In this document: positions 1 to 8,253 of the stretch, in pieces
Numbering within the stretch: the first letter of the stretch is position 1
Layout of the letters: each line of letters starts with the position of its first letter
Source: Bacteroides sp.
Lineage (GTDB): Bacteria; Bacteroidota; Bacteroidia; Bacteroidales; Muribaculaceae
Assembly (NCBI GenBank): GCA_014801595.1
Contig: JAAVDV010000019.1
Span: 53,999 to 73,885 of the forward strand
DNA: 19,887 bases
Direction of reading: 5' to 3'
Notes under the pieces: model-generated
Told to the model about the DNA's origin: nothing
The model's input: only the letters and a program-made list of their open reading frames with translations
Database searches by the model: none
Position numbers and translations under genes: made by a program

Positions 1-1227
1 AACCCCGATATCGACTACATATGGAGCTCGAACCGCAACAAAGACAACTCCGATTCCCATATCCTCCAGATAGACTATACCAATCCCTTCGACTCGCACC
101 ATCGGCTTGAGGCGGGGGGAAAAGCCAACATGAGGCGTTCCAACTCCGGACGCGCCCCATGGTACGGCGATTCGCGCGAGGATATGACAATGCGGGAATC
201 GGACCATGTGGAGATGCGGCAGCTCGACGATATAGCGGCCCTCTACGCCTCCTACAACGGGACATATTCCTCATGGACCGTGCGTGCCGGCCTGAGATAT
301 GAATATACGCGCCGAGGCATACGCTACCGCATCGCTCCTGAAGGATATAACGACTTCACCAACCGCTTCAACGACTGGGTGCCCGATCTCTCGGCAAGCT
401 ATAGCTTCGGCTCGGCGCAGAACGTACGCGCAGCTTACCAGATGCGCATATCGCGCCCCGGATTGAGCATACTCAACCCCTACCGCAACACCCTGACCCC
501 GGGCATGGTCTATTACGGCAACCCTGACCTCAAGAGTGAGAAAAGCCACAACATATCACTTTCCTATTCCAACTATGCCAACGCGCTGACGGGCATGATA
601 AAAGCCACTTACTACTTCTCACGCAACTCCGTGACTGATGTCATATTCACATCGCCGGATATGCCCGGAGTCATACAGAGTTCATATGCCAACGTCGGAC
701 GCTACAACAACGTCAGCATAGACCTCAACCTGAACTGGCGTATCACCAACTCCTTCAACATCGGGATGTGGCTCAATGAACGCTACGTCAATCTGAAAGC
801 GGAATCCGAGTTGTTCTCAGCCGGAAAGACCGGTTGGAACACCACCCTGAATGCCTCCGCCGACTACACGTTCCCCTTCAAACTCCGTCTGAGCGCATAT
901 GGAGGATACGGCTCCCCCTGGATCGACCTTCAGTCAAAGGGAAGTTCATGGTATTATTACTCCATAGGCATCGGAAGATCATTCCTCAAGGAGGATCGGC
1001 TGACCATAAACGCAAGCCTCAACAATCTCATCCCGACCCATCGCAGCTACCACTGGCAACAGGAGTCGGAATCAGCATATATGCGCTCCTCATCTCGCTA
1101 TCGCCAATGGAGCTTCGGCATCAGTGTCTCATGGCGACTGGGCGGCCTCAACTCCGACGTGAAACGCACGGCCTCACGCATCGAGGAGTCAGCGACATCA
1201 GATGGGTCCAACTCCAACAAAAAATAA
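1..1227 (+). CDS. Outer-membrane beta-barrel protein, TonB-dependent receptor-like (5' truncated by window)
   Basis: The reading frame is open from base 1, so the start and the N-terminal part lie upstream of the window; 408 codons are visible. The sequence alternates aromatic and polar residues as in transmembrane beta strands. It contains a stretch typical of the outer-membrane barrel family PF14905 (NPYRNT...YYGNPDLKSE, about bases 475-543), common in Bacteroidetes receptors of the SusC/TonB class. After the last strand (SFGISVSWRLGG) there is a short polar tail rich in Ser, Glu and Lys, also common in this family. By family knowledge it sits in the outer membrane and is either a TonB-dependent importer or a related barrel; the substrate cannot be inferred. 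No partner gene of the same kind follows. The next gene has its own promoter, so this gene probably ends its own transcript. Confidence 0.85.
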   Translation, partial: NPDIDYIWSSNRNKDNSDSHILQIDYTNPFDSHHRLEAGGKANMRRSNSGRAPWYGDSREDMTMRESDHVEMRQLDDIAALYASYNGTYSSWTVRAGLRYEYTRRGIRYRIAPEGYNDFTNRFNDWVPDLSASYSFGSAQNVRAAYQMRISRPGLSILNPYRNTLTPGMVYYGNPDLKSEKSHNISLSYSNYANALTGMIKATYYFSRNSVTDVIFTSPDMPGVIQSSYANVGRYNNVSIDLNLNWRITNSFNIGMWLNERYVNLKAESELFSAGKTGWNTTLNASADYTFPFKLRLSAYGGYGSPWIDLQSKGSSWYYYSIGIGRSFLKEDRLTINASLNNLIPTHRSYHWQQESESAYMRSSSRYRQWSFGISVSWRLGGLNSDVKRTASRIEESATSDGSNSNKK

Positions 1228-1293
1228 CATGGCTGATCAGCGGGAGAATGCGGATTTATATTGATATATAAAACTCAATCGGGAAAATTTTGT

Positions 1294-1301
1294 TATCTTT
1301 G
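1294..1301 (+). promoter_or_regulatory. Probable -7 promoter element of the hpf operon
   Basis: TATCTTTG matches the Bacteroidetes -7 consensus TAnnTTTG and is followed by GTAG. The start codon of the hibernation-factor gene is 49 nt further on. No clear TTG -33 element is found 19-21 nt upstream, so this rests on the -7 box and position only. Confidence 0.5.
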
Positions 1302-1350
1302 TAGAAACTCCTCTCCCGCATAGTAGTAACCTTATTAAAACAGAATCGCC

Positions 1351-1644
1351 ATGGTAGCAAAAATAAATGCCGTCCATTTCGACATCTCCGATCGTCTCAA
1401 CGATTTCATCCATAAGAAAGTCGACCGTCTCTTCCGCCGTTTCGACTTCATCTCCGAAACAGAAGTGACCCTCAAAGTCGTGAAACCGGAATCAGCCTGC
1501 AACAAGGAGGCACAGATCAAGCTTCACGTGCCCTCCACTCCCGAGGTATTCGCCTCGAAGACTTGTGACACGTTCGAAGAGGCTGTCGACCAGTGTATTG
1601 AAGCCCTCGAACGTCAGCTTGAGAAGATCAAAGAGAAGAAGTGA
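1351..1644 (+). CDS. hpf: Ribosome hibernation-promoting factor, short HPF/YfiA (RaiA) family
   Basis: The 97-residue protein has the size and layout of the short HPF/YfiA family: beta-alpha-beta-beta-beta-alpha, opening with an amphipathic strand and the helix ISDRLNDFIHKKVDRLFRRF (residues 12-31). It ends in a basic C-terminal helix (QLEKIKEKK). Members bind the decoding region of the 30S subunit in stationary phase and silence or dimerise ribosomes. The long-HPF dimerisation domain is absent. The start is the first ATG after the promoter and has no Shine-Dalgarno site, as usual in Bacteroidetes. It is the first gene of a five-gene run, with only 3 nt before the next start, so translation is probably coupled. 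The link between ribosome hibernation and the cell-envelope genes behind it is positional only. Confidence 0.88.
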   Translation: MVAKINAVHFDISDRLNDFIHKKVDRLFRRFDFISETEVTLKVVKPESACNKEAQIKLHVPSTPEVFASKTCDTFEEAVDQCIEALERQLEKIKEKK

Positions 1645-1647
1645 GGG

Positions 1648-2070
1648 ATGAGTCCGCTTGATAACGTCAGGACTTTTGAATTTCCGAAAGTCTCCGATCC
1701 TCGCGGCAATCTGACATTCATCGAAGAGGCGGTAAATGTCCCCTTCGCCATCAAACGCGTATTCTACATCTATGATATTCCCGGGGGCGTGACCCGTGGG
1801 GGTCATGGCCACAAGAGCAATCTCGAGGTGCTGATATGTATCACAGGTTCATTTGACCTCGTGCTGACGGATGGCTCACGCGAGCGCGTGATTCACTTCA
1901 ACCGCTCCAACACGGGGGTGCTCATTCCACCCGGAGTATGGATCAGCATGCAGAATTTCTGCTCGGGCACCGTGCTTCTCGCCGTAAACTCGGAATATTA
2001 TGATGAAGCCGATTATATCCGCGACTACGCCGAATTCCAGCGATACGTCAAGGATACCTATGGCGACTGA
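1648..2070 (+). CDS. FdtA/QdtA-type dTDP-sugar 3,4-ketoisomerase (WxcM-like cupin)
   Basis: The 140-residue protein is a single cupin domain of the WxcM-like/FdtA family. Family hallmarks visible are DPRGNLTFIE (residues 17-26), IKRVFYIYDIPGG (35-47) followed by RGGHGHK (50-56, which supplies likely catalytic histidines), the strand-rich core, and the C-terminal signature SEYYDEADYIRDYAEF (115-130). FdtA and QdtA isomerise dTDP-4-keto-6-deoxyglucose to the 3-keto sugar, which an aminotransferase then converts to dTDP-Fuc3N or dTDP-Qui3N. The next gene encodes such an aminotransferase, so the pair makes chemical sense. Whether the product has the galacto or gluco configuration cannot be told by eye. 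The start lies 3 nt after the hpf stop. No acetyltransferase, dTDP-glucose synthase or dehydratase is in the window. Confidence 0.85.
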   Translation: MSPLDNVRTFEFPKVSDPRGNLTFIEEAVNVPFAIKRVFYIYDIPGGVTRGGHGHKSNLEVLICITGSFDLVLTDGSRERVIHFNRSNTGVLIPPGVWISMQNFCSGTVLLAVNSEYYDEADYIRDYAEFQRYVKDTYGD

Positions 2071-2090
2071 TACAATCACTTAACGAATAA

Positions 2091-2129
2091 GCCCGTCGGC
2101 AAGACCGTTGAACGGTCGGGCCGGCGGGC
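2091..2129 (+). repeat. Strong nested hairpin between the ketoisomerase and aminotransferase genes
   Basis: Bases 2091-2100 pair with 2120-2129 (10 bp, one G-T), and inside them GACCG (2103-2107) pairs with CGGTC (2113-2117) around a TTGAA loop. No T-run follows, so a simple terminator is unlikely. It may be an mRNA processing, stability or attenuation element. An apparent TTG start of the next reading frame falls in its loop, which argues against that start. Confidence 0.6.
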
Positions 2130-2146
2130 ATTACCGACATCCCGAC

Positions 2147-3283
2147 ATGGAACCAAACCGATACTTTCCATTCCTGAACCTCGGCCAATCAAACGCCCGA
2201 TATGCCGACCGTCTGAAGGAGGCGGCCGCACGCGTAATTGATTCCGGGAGATTCCTCGCCGGCCCTGAAACTGCCGCACTGGAGAGCGAACTCGCCGCCT
2301 ACGTCGGCGCGCGCCACTGCATAGCGGTCAGCAACGGGCTCGATGCCATCCGTCTGATATTCCGCGCATATATCGAGCTCGGGCGACTGCATCCCGGAGA
2401 TGAGGTACTGATTCCCGACAACACTTTCATAGCATCCGTGCTGCCTGTCGAGGAGCTCGGGCTCCGCCCGGTGATGATGCCCCTGTCCGCCGACGATATG
2501 AATCTCGACCTCTCGCGCGTAGAGGAGTTCATCACACCGCGCACACGCGCCCTGCTGCTGGTACACCTTTACGGCACAACCTGCTGGGACGACGCCATAT
2601 GCCGCAGCCTCCATGAGCGCGGACTTCTCATTATAGAGGATAATGCCCAGGCCGTAGGAGCCATGGCCCAATGCGAGGGATTTCACGGAAGCCGGTTCGC
2701 CGGAGCCCTCGGCGACGCGGCCGCCGTCAGCTTCTACCCTACCAAGAATCTCGGCGCTCTCGGCGACGGCGGAGCAGTGCTGACATCCGATGAGGAGCTG
2801 GCACGTACGGTGCGCGTGCTGGCCAACTATGGTTCCGACCGCAGATACCACAATATTATGCGCGGCTACAACAACCGGCTTGACGAAATCCAGGCAGCCT
2901 TCCTACGCATCAAACTTGAGGATCTTGATGAAGAGACAGAGCGACGCCGCGAAGTGGCCGGCATATACAACGACACTATCATCAATCCCATAGTATGCGT
3001 GCCGAAGATTTTTCCCGACCGTCGGCAGGTGTGGCATCAATACGTGATCCGCACCCCTCACCGCGACCGTCTCAAAGATTATCTTGAGTCAAACGGCATA
3101 CAGACCGATATCCATTATGCCGTCCCGCCGCATATGCAGCCCTGTTTCGACGGTTCTCTCGACGATCCACGCCTTAAAGAGGCGAAGGAGCTCGCCGATT
3201 CAATCTTGAGTCTGCCAATCGCCAATCTGACCCCGGCAGACGCCCGCCATATCGCCTCCGTAATCAATCTCTATCAGCCATGA
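2147..3283 (+). CDS. DegT/DnrJ/EryC1/StrS-family sugar aminotransferase (FdtB/QdtB type)
   Basis: PLP-dependent aminotransferase of 378 residues, the usual size for the DegT/DnrJ/EryC1/StrS family. Visible features are the N-terminal substrate region NLGQSNARYADRLKEA, the cofactor pocket motif AVSNGLDAIRL (residues 60-70), the PLP-ring aspartate D165 in IIEDNAQAVGA, and the Schiff-base lysine K200 in SFYPTKNLGALGDGGA. The family's C-terminal RLDEIQAAFLRIKL and GIQTDIHYAVPPH stretches are also present. With the ketoisomerase upstream it probably transfers an amino group to C3 of a dTDP-3-keto-6-deoxyhexose, giving Fuc3N or Qui3N for a surface glycan. The ATG at 2147 is preferred over the in-frame TTG at 2108, which lies in a hairpin loop and would add 13 non-conserved residues. 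The stop overlaps the mltG start (ATGA). Confidence 0.88.
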   Translation: MEPNRYFPFLNLGQSNARYADRLKEAAARVIDSGRFLAGPETAALESELAAYVGARHCIAVSNGLDAIRLIFRAYIELGRLHPGDEVLIPDNTFIASVLPVEELGLRPVMMPLSADDMNLDLSRVEEFITPRTRALLLVHLYGTTCWDDAICRSLHERGLLIIEDNAQAVGAMAQCEGFHGSRFAGALGDAAAVSFYPTKNLGALGDGGAVLTSDEELARTVRVLANYGSDRRYHNIMRGYNNRLDEIQAAFLRIKLEDLDEETERRREVAGIYNDTIINPIVCVPKIFPDRRQVWHQYVIRTPHRDRLKDYLESNGIQTDIHYAVPPHMQPCFDGSLDDPRLKEAKELADSILSLPIANLTPADARHIASVINLYQP

Positions 3284-4305
3284 CACCGGAAAAGAAAACT
3301 CTGACCATGATTCTCTCCGGGGCGGGGGCAACGATATGCGTAGTCTGCGCTCTGATTCTCGCGCCATATTTCCTTACCGGCACGGCAACAGCCGCCACCA
3401 TACGCATTCCGCGCGAGGCAACGAAGCAGGTGTTGTCCGACACTCTCACCAAATACTTCGGCCATGATTTCGCATCCCGCACGGTCAAGGCCTTCTCGAC
3501 AATGGTGAAGAATCCCGCCACACGCTATGGAGCTTATGATATACCGGAGGGAAGCTCGCCGGCGACAGCCGCCAAGACACTGGCCCGAGGCGCACAACAG
3601 CAGGTGACGCTCACAATCAACGGCGTGAGGGAATTCCTCCCGTTCGCCGACCGCATCGCGAGGAAATTCGATTTCTCAGGCGACGACCTGCGGCATGCCA
3701 TATCGGATTCCGTCATCATGGCAGCCTACGGACTGACCCCCGAGCAGGCGCCCTCCCTCTTTTTCAATGACACCTACTATCTTTATTGGACCGATTCTCC
3801 GGAAGACCTCATACATAAAATCGGTGAGAACTACAACCGTGTCTGGAACGCGGAACGACGGCACAAGGCCGACGCCCTCGGCCTGACACCGGCCCAGATA
3901 ATGACTGTAGCATCCATAGTCGACGAAGAGACCAACCAAATATCGGAAAAGGGACGTGTCGGGCGTCTGTACATAAACCGATTGAAGAAGGGAATGAGAT
4001 TGCAGGCCGACCCGACTGTGCGCTTCGCGCTGAAGGACTTCTCGATACGCCGCGTCACCGGCCAGCATCTTCAGGCACCGGGTCCCTACAACACCTACCG
4101 TGTCAGCGGTCTCCCCCCCGGGCCTATACGCACGACATCCGTGGCCACCGTCGATGCCATCCTGGAGTCGGAACCTTCAGAGGATTTATACATGTGCGCG
4201 CGTGAGGACTTCTCCGGATTCCATAATTTCGCCTCTACCTATGATGAACATCTCGAAAATGCACGGCGTTACCAGAAAGCTCTTGATGAGAGGGGTATAA
4301 AATAA
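3280..4305 (+). CDS. mltG: Endolytic murein transglycosylase MltG (YceG-like)
   Basis: The 341-residue protein has one N-terminal membrane helix (about residues 8-33) and a periplasmic YceG/MltG domain. Family motifs include ASIVDEETN (211-219, E217 the probable catalytic glutamate), GRVGRLYINRLKKGMRLQADPTV (226-247), PYNTYRVSGLPPGPI (269-283) and the C-terminal FHNFASTYDEH (314-324). MltG cleaves nascent glycan strands in the inner membrane and is thought to terminate peptidoglycan polymerisation. A LysM-like N-terminal subdomain (about 40-105) is plausible from length but not evident by eye. The ATG overlaps the aminotransferase stop by 4 nt, indicating translational coupling. The next gene begins 13 nt after this stop. 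Confidence 0.92.
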   Translation: MTPEKKTLTMILSGAGATICVVCALILAPYFLTGTATAATIRIPREATKQVLSDTLTKYFGHDFASRTVKAFSTMVKNPATRYGAYDIPEGSSPATAAKTLARGAQQQVTLTINGVREFLPFADRIARKFDFSGDDLRHAISDSVIMAAYGLTPEQAPSLFFNDTYYLYWTDSPEDLIHKIGENYNRVWNAERRHKADALGLTPAQIMTVASIVDEETNQISEKGRVGRLYINRLKKGMRLQADPTVRFALKDFSIRRVTGQHLQAPGPYNTYRVSGLPPGPIRTTSVATVDAILESEPSEDLYMCAREDFSGFHNFASTYDEHLENARRYQKALDERGIK

Positions 4306-4318
4306 AGCGATTACATCA

Positions 4319-5548
4319 ATGAAATATTTTCTGACAAGTCTTCTTCTTTCAATACTCTGCGCCATCCACATGAATGCCGCGGAGTCCCCGCCGTCACCCC
4401 CTCCGAACGATCCTCACGAGACAATCATATCCACTGATTCCATACCCGCCGGGCTGCTCCCCCCGCAGGGGACCGGAATTGTCGACGGCGCGCTCCCCCC
4501 CACTCCGATGCCGACTGAAAGAAAGGTCACCACATTTGATCCCGATCGTAATTGGCTGCATCTTTTGAAGAAGGGGGAGCTCAACCTGCAGGATACCACG
4601 GTGGAATATCCACGCTTTATAAAATTCTGTGTAGATGTCTACAACTGGGGCGACCGCACGTTCAACTCCTATGACACGACATACGTCGTCGGTACCGGGA
4701 GGCGTTGGAAAACACGCGTGGCATTCGACGGATGGGCCGACTCGTATAACATCAATCTTGACCGTAGGCTGCCGGTGACGCTAATCTCGGAACCGTACCT
4801 TAACGCATCAGTCAATCTGCAATATATGGCCGTAGGCATCAGCTACGGAGTAGACCTCAACAACCTATTTTTCACCAAACCGGTGAAGCACCAGAAGTTT
4901 GAGTTCAGTTTCAATTGTGCCCGTTTCAATGCCGACCTTTCTTACAACAACAACGCGGGCGGTTCATACGTGCGCACACTCGGAGACTATAAACGCGGAC
5001 ATCTCTTCAAATCCTACTTTCCGGGACTGAGCATGGAGAGTCTGACAGCCGACATCTATTATTTCTTCAATAATTTCAAATATGCCAACGGTGCCGCCTA
5101 TTGTTTCTCCAAAATCCAGAAGAAGAGTGCCGGCTCATTCATCGTAGGGTTCAGTTATGCTTATGAAGATATCGGCATGGATTTCAACCAGCTTTCGGAC
5201 GATCTGAAACCTTACTATACTCTTGACCTCACGGAGTTTCGTTTCCACTACAACAGCTATAGTCTGCTGTTCGGCTATGGATTCAACTGGGTATGGAACC
5301 GTCATCTGCTCTATAACGTCTCCGTGATGCCCTCGATAGGTGTGATACGCTGCTATGAAGACTCATCCGACGGAAGAGACTCGATGCTATCGCTAAATGC
5401 CAAGGGGCGTATGTCGCTGACCTACAACAATGGAGATTTCTTCACATGTCTTATAGTCAAGGCCGACGGAAAATGGTATAAGACGGGGCATCTATCAGCC
5501 TTTACGGCGATAGAGAATTTCTCGCTCTCCGTCGGAGTGCGCTTCTGA
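4319..5548 (+). CDS. DUF4421 family outer-membrane protein
   Basis: The 409-residue protein begins with a clear Sec signal peptide (MKYFLTSLLLS..., cleavage near residue 21 after MNA). A proline-rich, probably disordered linker follows to about residue 65, then a long stretch of alternating hydrophobic and polar strands ending in FSLSVGVRF. A C-terminal Phe after such strands is typical of outer-membrane barrels. The overall pattern, with the segment NLDRRLPVTLISEPYLNASVN, fits the Bacteroidetes DUF4421 family, whose function is unknown as far as I know. It is the last gene of the hpf-to-DUF4421 run, 13 nt after mltG, and is followed by a strong terminator. A role in the envelope is suggested by its neighbours only. 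Confidence 0.75.
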   Translation: MKYFLTSLLLSILCAIHMNAAESPPSPPPNDPHETIISTDSIPAGLLPPQGTGIVDGALPPTPMPTERKVTTFDPDRNWLHLLKKGELNLQDTTVEYPRFIKFCVDVYNWGDRTFNSYDTTYVVGTGRRWKTRVAFDGWADSYNINLDRRLPVTLISEPYLNASVNLQYMAVGISYGVDLNNLFFTKPVKHQKFEFSFNCARFNADLSYNNNAGGSYVRTLGDYKRGHLFKSYFPGLSMESLTADIYYFFNNFKYANGAAYCFSKIQKKSAGSFIVGFSYAYEDIGMDFNQLSDDLKPYYTLDLTEFRFHYNSYSLLFGYGFNWVWNRHLLYNVSVMPSIGVIRCYEDSSDGRDSMLSLNAKGRMSLTYNNGDFFTCLIVKADGKWYKTGHLSAFTAIENFSLSVGVRF

Positions 5549-5591
5549 ATCAATCGGCCGATACTCTCCGCTACCGTTCCAAATAACAATA

Positions 5592-5625
5592 GAGAGGCCG
5601 CTTCCCGTCGGGGAAGCGGCCTCTC
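5592..5625. terminator. Bidirectional intrinsic terminator between convergent genes
   Basis: A perfect 15-bp GC-rich stem (5592-5606 with 5611-5625) closes a GTCG loop. T-rich sequence follows on the + side (ATTTATAGGTTTTATTTA), and T-rich sequence lies beyond the stem on the minus strand. It sits between the + strand DUF4421 stop and the minus-strand pnp stop, so it can serve both. Confidence 0.9.
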
Positions 5626-5643
5626 ATTTATAGGTTTTATTTA

Positions 5644-8010
5644 TCAGTCGTCAATCTTTATGTTGAGGTCAGCGAACGGACGATTGCCGCCTCCGTTGTT
5701 GCCCTCACGGCGCGGACCGCGCTGACGGTCGCCACGGGGCTGACGGTCGCCACCATCGCGGCGGGGAGCACGATCGCCGCGTTCGGGACGATCACCGCGC
5801 TCACGGCGCGGACCACGGTCGCCACCCTCACGGCGCGGACGAGCCTCACGCTCGACGTAGCCTTCAGGCTTCTCGGTGAGCACACGCATAGACAGACGGT
5901 ACTTGCCGGTCTTCTTGTCGATCTCGATGAGTTTCACCTTCACCTTGTCGCCCTCCTTGAGACCGCTCTGGTCCATAGAGTCAAGACGATTCCATGAAAT
6001 CTCGGAGATATGCAGCAGGCCGTCGCGACCGGGCATAAACTCTACAAACGCACCGAAATCGAGAATTGAGCGCACGGTGCCCTCGTAGATCTCACCCTCC
6101 TCGGGCTGCGCCACGATGGCCTTGATGCGGGCCAGAGCGGCGTCGATGCCGGCGGCATCCTTCGAGGCGATCTCCACGCGACCTACGCCGGTCTTCTCAT
6201 CCTCATCGATAGAGATAGTGGTGCCTGTCTCCTCCTGCATGGCCTGGATAACCTTGCCCTGCGGACCGATCACCGCACCGATCATCTCCTTCGGAATCTC
6301 GATAGTCACCAGACGCGGTACATGGGGCTTATAGTCCTCGCGAGCCTCGGGAATAGTCTCGGATATGATATTGAGGATGTGCATACGTCCCTGACGGGCC
6401 TGTTCGAGAGCCTTCTCAAGGATCTCATAGCTGAGTCCGTCGCACTTGATGTCCATCTGAGTGGCGGTTATACCCTTCTCCGTGCCTGTCACCTTGAAGT
6501 CCATGTCGCCGAGGTGGTCCTCATCGCCGAGGATGTCAGAAAGGACGGCATATTTCACGTTGCCGGCATCGGAAATCAGACCCATAGCCACACCGGCCAC
6601 CGGACGCTTCATCTTCACGCCTGCGTCGAGCAGGGCGAGAGTGCCGCCGCAGACTGTGGCCATCGAAGAGGAGCCGTTGGACTCCAAAATATCGCTGACG
6701 ATACGGCATGTGTAGGGGAAGCCGTCGGGGAACATGCGCTTCAACGCACGATGGGCGAGATTGCCATGACCGATCTCACGACGGCCGACACCACGCTGCG
6801 GACGCGCCTCACCTGTCGAGAAGGGGGGGAAGTTGTAGTGGAGAAGGAAGCGCTCCTTGCTCTGGTTGAGCACATCGTCGATTATCTTTTCATCGAGTGT
6901 CGTGCCGAGAGTGGCGGTCACGAGAGCCTGTGTCTCACCGCGAGTGAAGACTGCGGAACCGTGAGGGCCGGGCACATAGTCGATTTCGCACCAGATGGGG
7001 CGGATATCGGTGGTCTTACGACCGTCGAGACGGATACCTTCGTCAAGCACGCAACGGCGCATCGCCTCTTTCTCGACATCGTGATAGTAGCGCTTCACCA
7101 TAGCGATGCGCTGCTCGGGAGTATAGAGGGCAAGCTGCTCCTCGGTCATTTCGGGGAGGGAGTCGATATATTCGTCGCGCACCGCCTTGAAGCTGTCGTT
7201 GCGCCAATGCTTGTCGGCCGAGCCGGCCTTTGCGATGGCATAAGCCTTGTCGTAGCATTTCTCGCGGACATCAGCGCGCAGAGCGTCGTCGTTGACCTCA
7301 TGGTTGTATTCGCGCTTCTGCTCTTTGCCGGCCTCTTTCATCAGCTCCATCTGAGCAAGGCAGTGCTTCTTTATCTCGGCATGTGCCACTTTGAGGGCCT
7401 CGAGGAGTTCGGCTTCCGATACCTCGTCCATCTCACCCTCCACCATCATGATGTTGTCATATGTGGCGCCTACCATCAGCTCGATGTCGGCACGCTCGAT
7501 TTGATCGAATGTGGGGTTGATTACCCATTCACCGTCGACACGGGCCACACGCACCTCTGAAATCGGGCCGTTGAAAGGGATGTCGGAGCAGGCCAGGGCC
7601 GCGGAAGCGGCTATGCCCGCCAGAGCATCCGGAGCCTCGTTCTCATCGGCGGAGAAGAGGGTGACGTTGACGAATGTCTCGGCGTGATAGTTTTCGGGGA
7701 AAAGCGGACGCAGCACACGGTCTACAAGACGCGATGTCAGAATCTCGTAATCGCTCGCGCGGCCCTCACGCTTGAGGAAGCCGCCGGGATAGCGGCCGAT
7801 GGAGGCGTATTTCTCTTTGTACTCCACCGTAAGGGGCATGAAGTCCACACCCTCGTTGGCCTCTGCGGCCGAACATACCGTGGCAAGCAGCATGGTGTTG
7901 CCCATGCGCACCTCCACCGCGCCATCCGCCTGCTTGGCGAGTTTGCCGGTCTCGATCGTAATCTGACGGCCGTCACCCAGGTCGATGGTCTTTTTCACTG
8001 GTTTAAGCAT
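5644..8010 (-). CDS. pnp: Polyribonucleotide nucleotidyltransferase (PNPase) with Arg/Gly/Asp-rich tail
   Basis: PNPase degrades RNA 3' to 5' by phosphorolysis and can add nucleotide tails. The 788 residues show, in order: first RNase PH domain (about 10-145), helical linker (about 150-320), second RNase PH domain with GSAVFTRGETQ (351-361), FSTGEARPQRGVGRREIGHG (397-416) and the active-site DILGDEDHLGDMDFKVTGT (492-510), KH domain with the GPQG loop (VTIEIPKEMIGAVIGPQGK, 568-586), and an S1 domain (about 638-712) with GTVRSILDFGAFVEF. A further 72-residue tail (717-788) is dominated by Arg, Gly, Asp and Pro with five GDR triplets. Typical PNPases are about 700 residues, so the tail is an addition. 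The start ATG follows a roughly 88-nt leader from a good promoter. The gene stands alone and converges on the DUF4421 operon. Confidence 0.97.
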   Translation of the reverse strand: MLKPVKKTIDLGDGRQITIETGKLAKQADGAVEVRMGNTMLLATVCSAAEANEGVDFMPLTVEYKEKYASIGRYPGGFLKREGRASDYEILTSRLVDRVLRPLFPENYHAETFVNVTLFSADENEAPDALAGIAASAALACSDIPFNGPISEVRVARVDGEWVINPTFDQIERADIELMVGATYDNIMMVEGEMDEVSEAELLEALKVAHAEIKKHCLAQMELMKEAGKEQKREYNHEVNDDALRADVREKCYDKAYAIAKAGSADKHWRNDSFKAVRDEYIDSLPEMTEEQLALYTPEQRIAMVKRYYHDVEKEAMRRCVLDEGIRLDGRKTTDIRPIWCEIDYVPGPHGSAVFTRGETQALVTATLGTTLDEKIIDDVLNQSKERFLLHYNFPPFSTGEARPQRGVGRREIGHGNLAHRALKRMFPDGFPYTCRIVSDILESNGSSSMATVCGGTLALLDAGVKMKRPVAGVAMGLISDAGNVKYAVLSDILGDEDHLGDMDFKVTGTEKGITATQMDIKCDGLSYEILEKALEQARQGRMHILNIISETIPEAREDYKPHVPRLVTIEIPKEMIGAVIGPQGKVIQAMQEETGTTISIDEDEKTGVGRVEIASKDAAGIDAALARIKAIVAQPEEGEIYEGTVRSILDFGAFVEFMPGRDGLLHISEISWNRLDSMDQSGLKEGDKVKVKLIEIDKKTGKYRLSMRVLTEKPEGYVEREARPRREGGDRGPRRERGDRPERGDRAPRRDGGDRQPRGDRQRGPRREGNNGGGNRPFADLNIKIDD

Positions 8011-8104
8011 AAAATCGTTATTGTTTTTCTTCGCTGCTAAATTGCCGCTGTGCCCCGGCGCTCATCGCGAACGGAGCTGATGAATAGTTTTTTGATTCAG
8101 ACTA

Positions 8105-8136
8105 CAAAGTTAATCACTTTTGAGCCATCCGCCAAT
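8105..8136 (-). promoter_or_regulatory. Promoter of pnp
   Basis: On the minus strand, ATTG (8136-8133) and TAACTTTG (8112-8105) are separated by 20 nt, matching the Bacteroidetes TTG-N19-21-TAnnTTTG promoter. The inferred transcript start near 8098 gives an untranslated leader of about 88 nt. Confidence 0.75.
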
Positions 8137-8187
8137 AATCTGGCATTATTTTATACATCATAATTCCCCTTTTTAGCCTAATATACA

Positions 8188-8217
8188 TTGAAATTCACTC
8201 TTTTTTTGTTAATTTTG
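8188..8217 (+). promoter_or_regulatory. Promoter of the DUF4369/thioredoxin-like lipoprotein gene
   Basis: TTG (8188-8190), 19 nt, then TAATTTTG (8210-8217) is a full match to the Bacteroidetes promoter. The TTG that could be read as an in-frame start codon is the -33 element, so the true start must be downstream, at 8254. Confidence 0.75.
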
Positions 8218-8253
8218 AAGTCTGAACTCTTTTCCATCCCTCAATTAAGGTAT

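Noticed and set aside
6322..7560. Long + strand frame of 412 codons opposite pnp
   Set aside because: It lies wholly antisense to the well-supported pnp gene, has no recognisable motifs, and reflects codon bias of the GC-rich gene on the other strand.
8188..8253. N-terminal extension of the DUF4369 lipoprotein from a TTG start
   Set aside because: The TTG is the -33 element of a good promoter, and the extension would place the lipobox far from the N-terminus.
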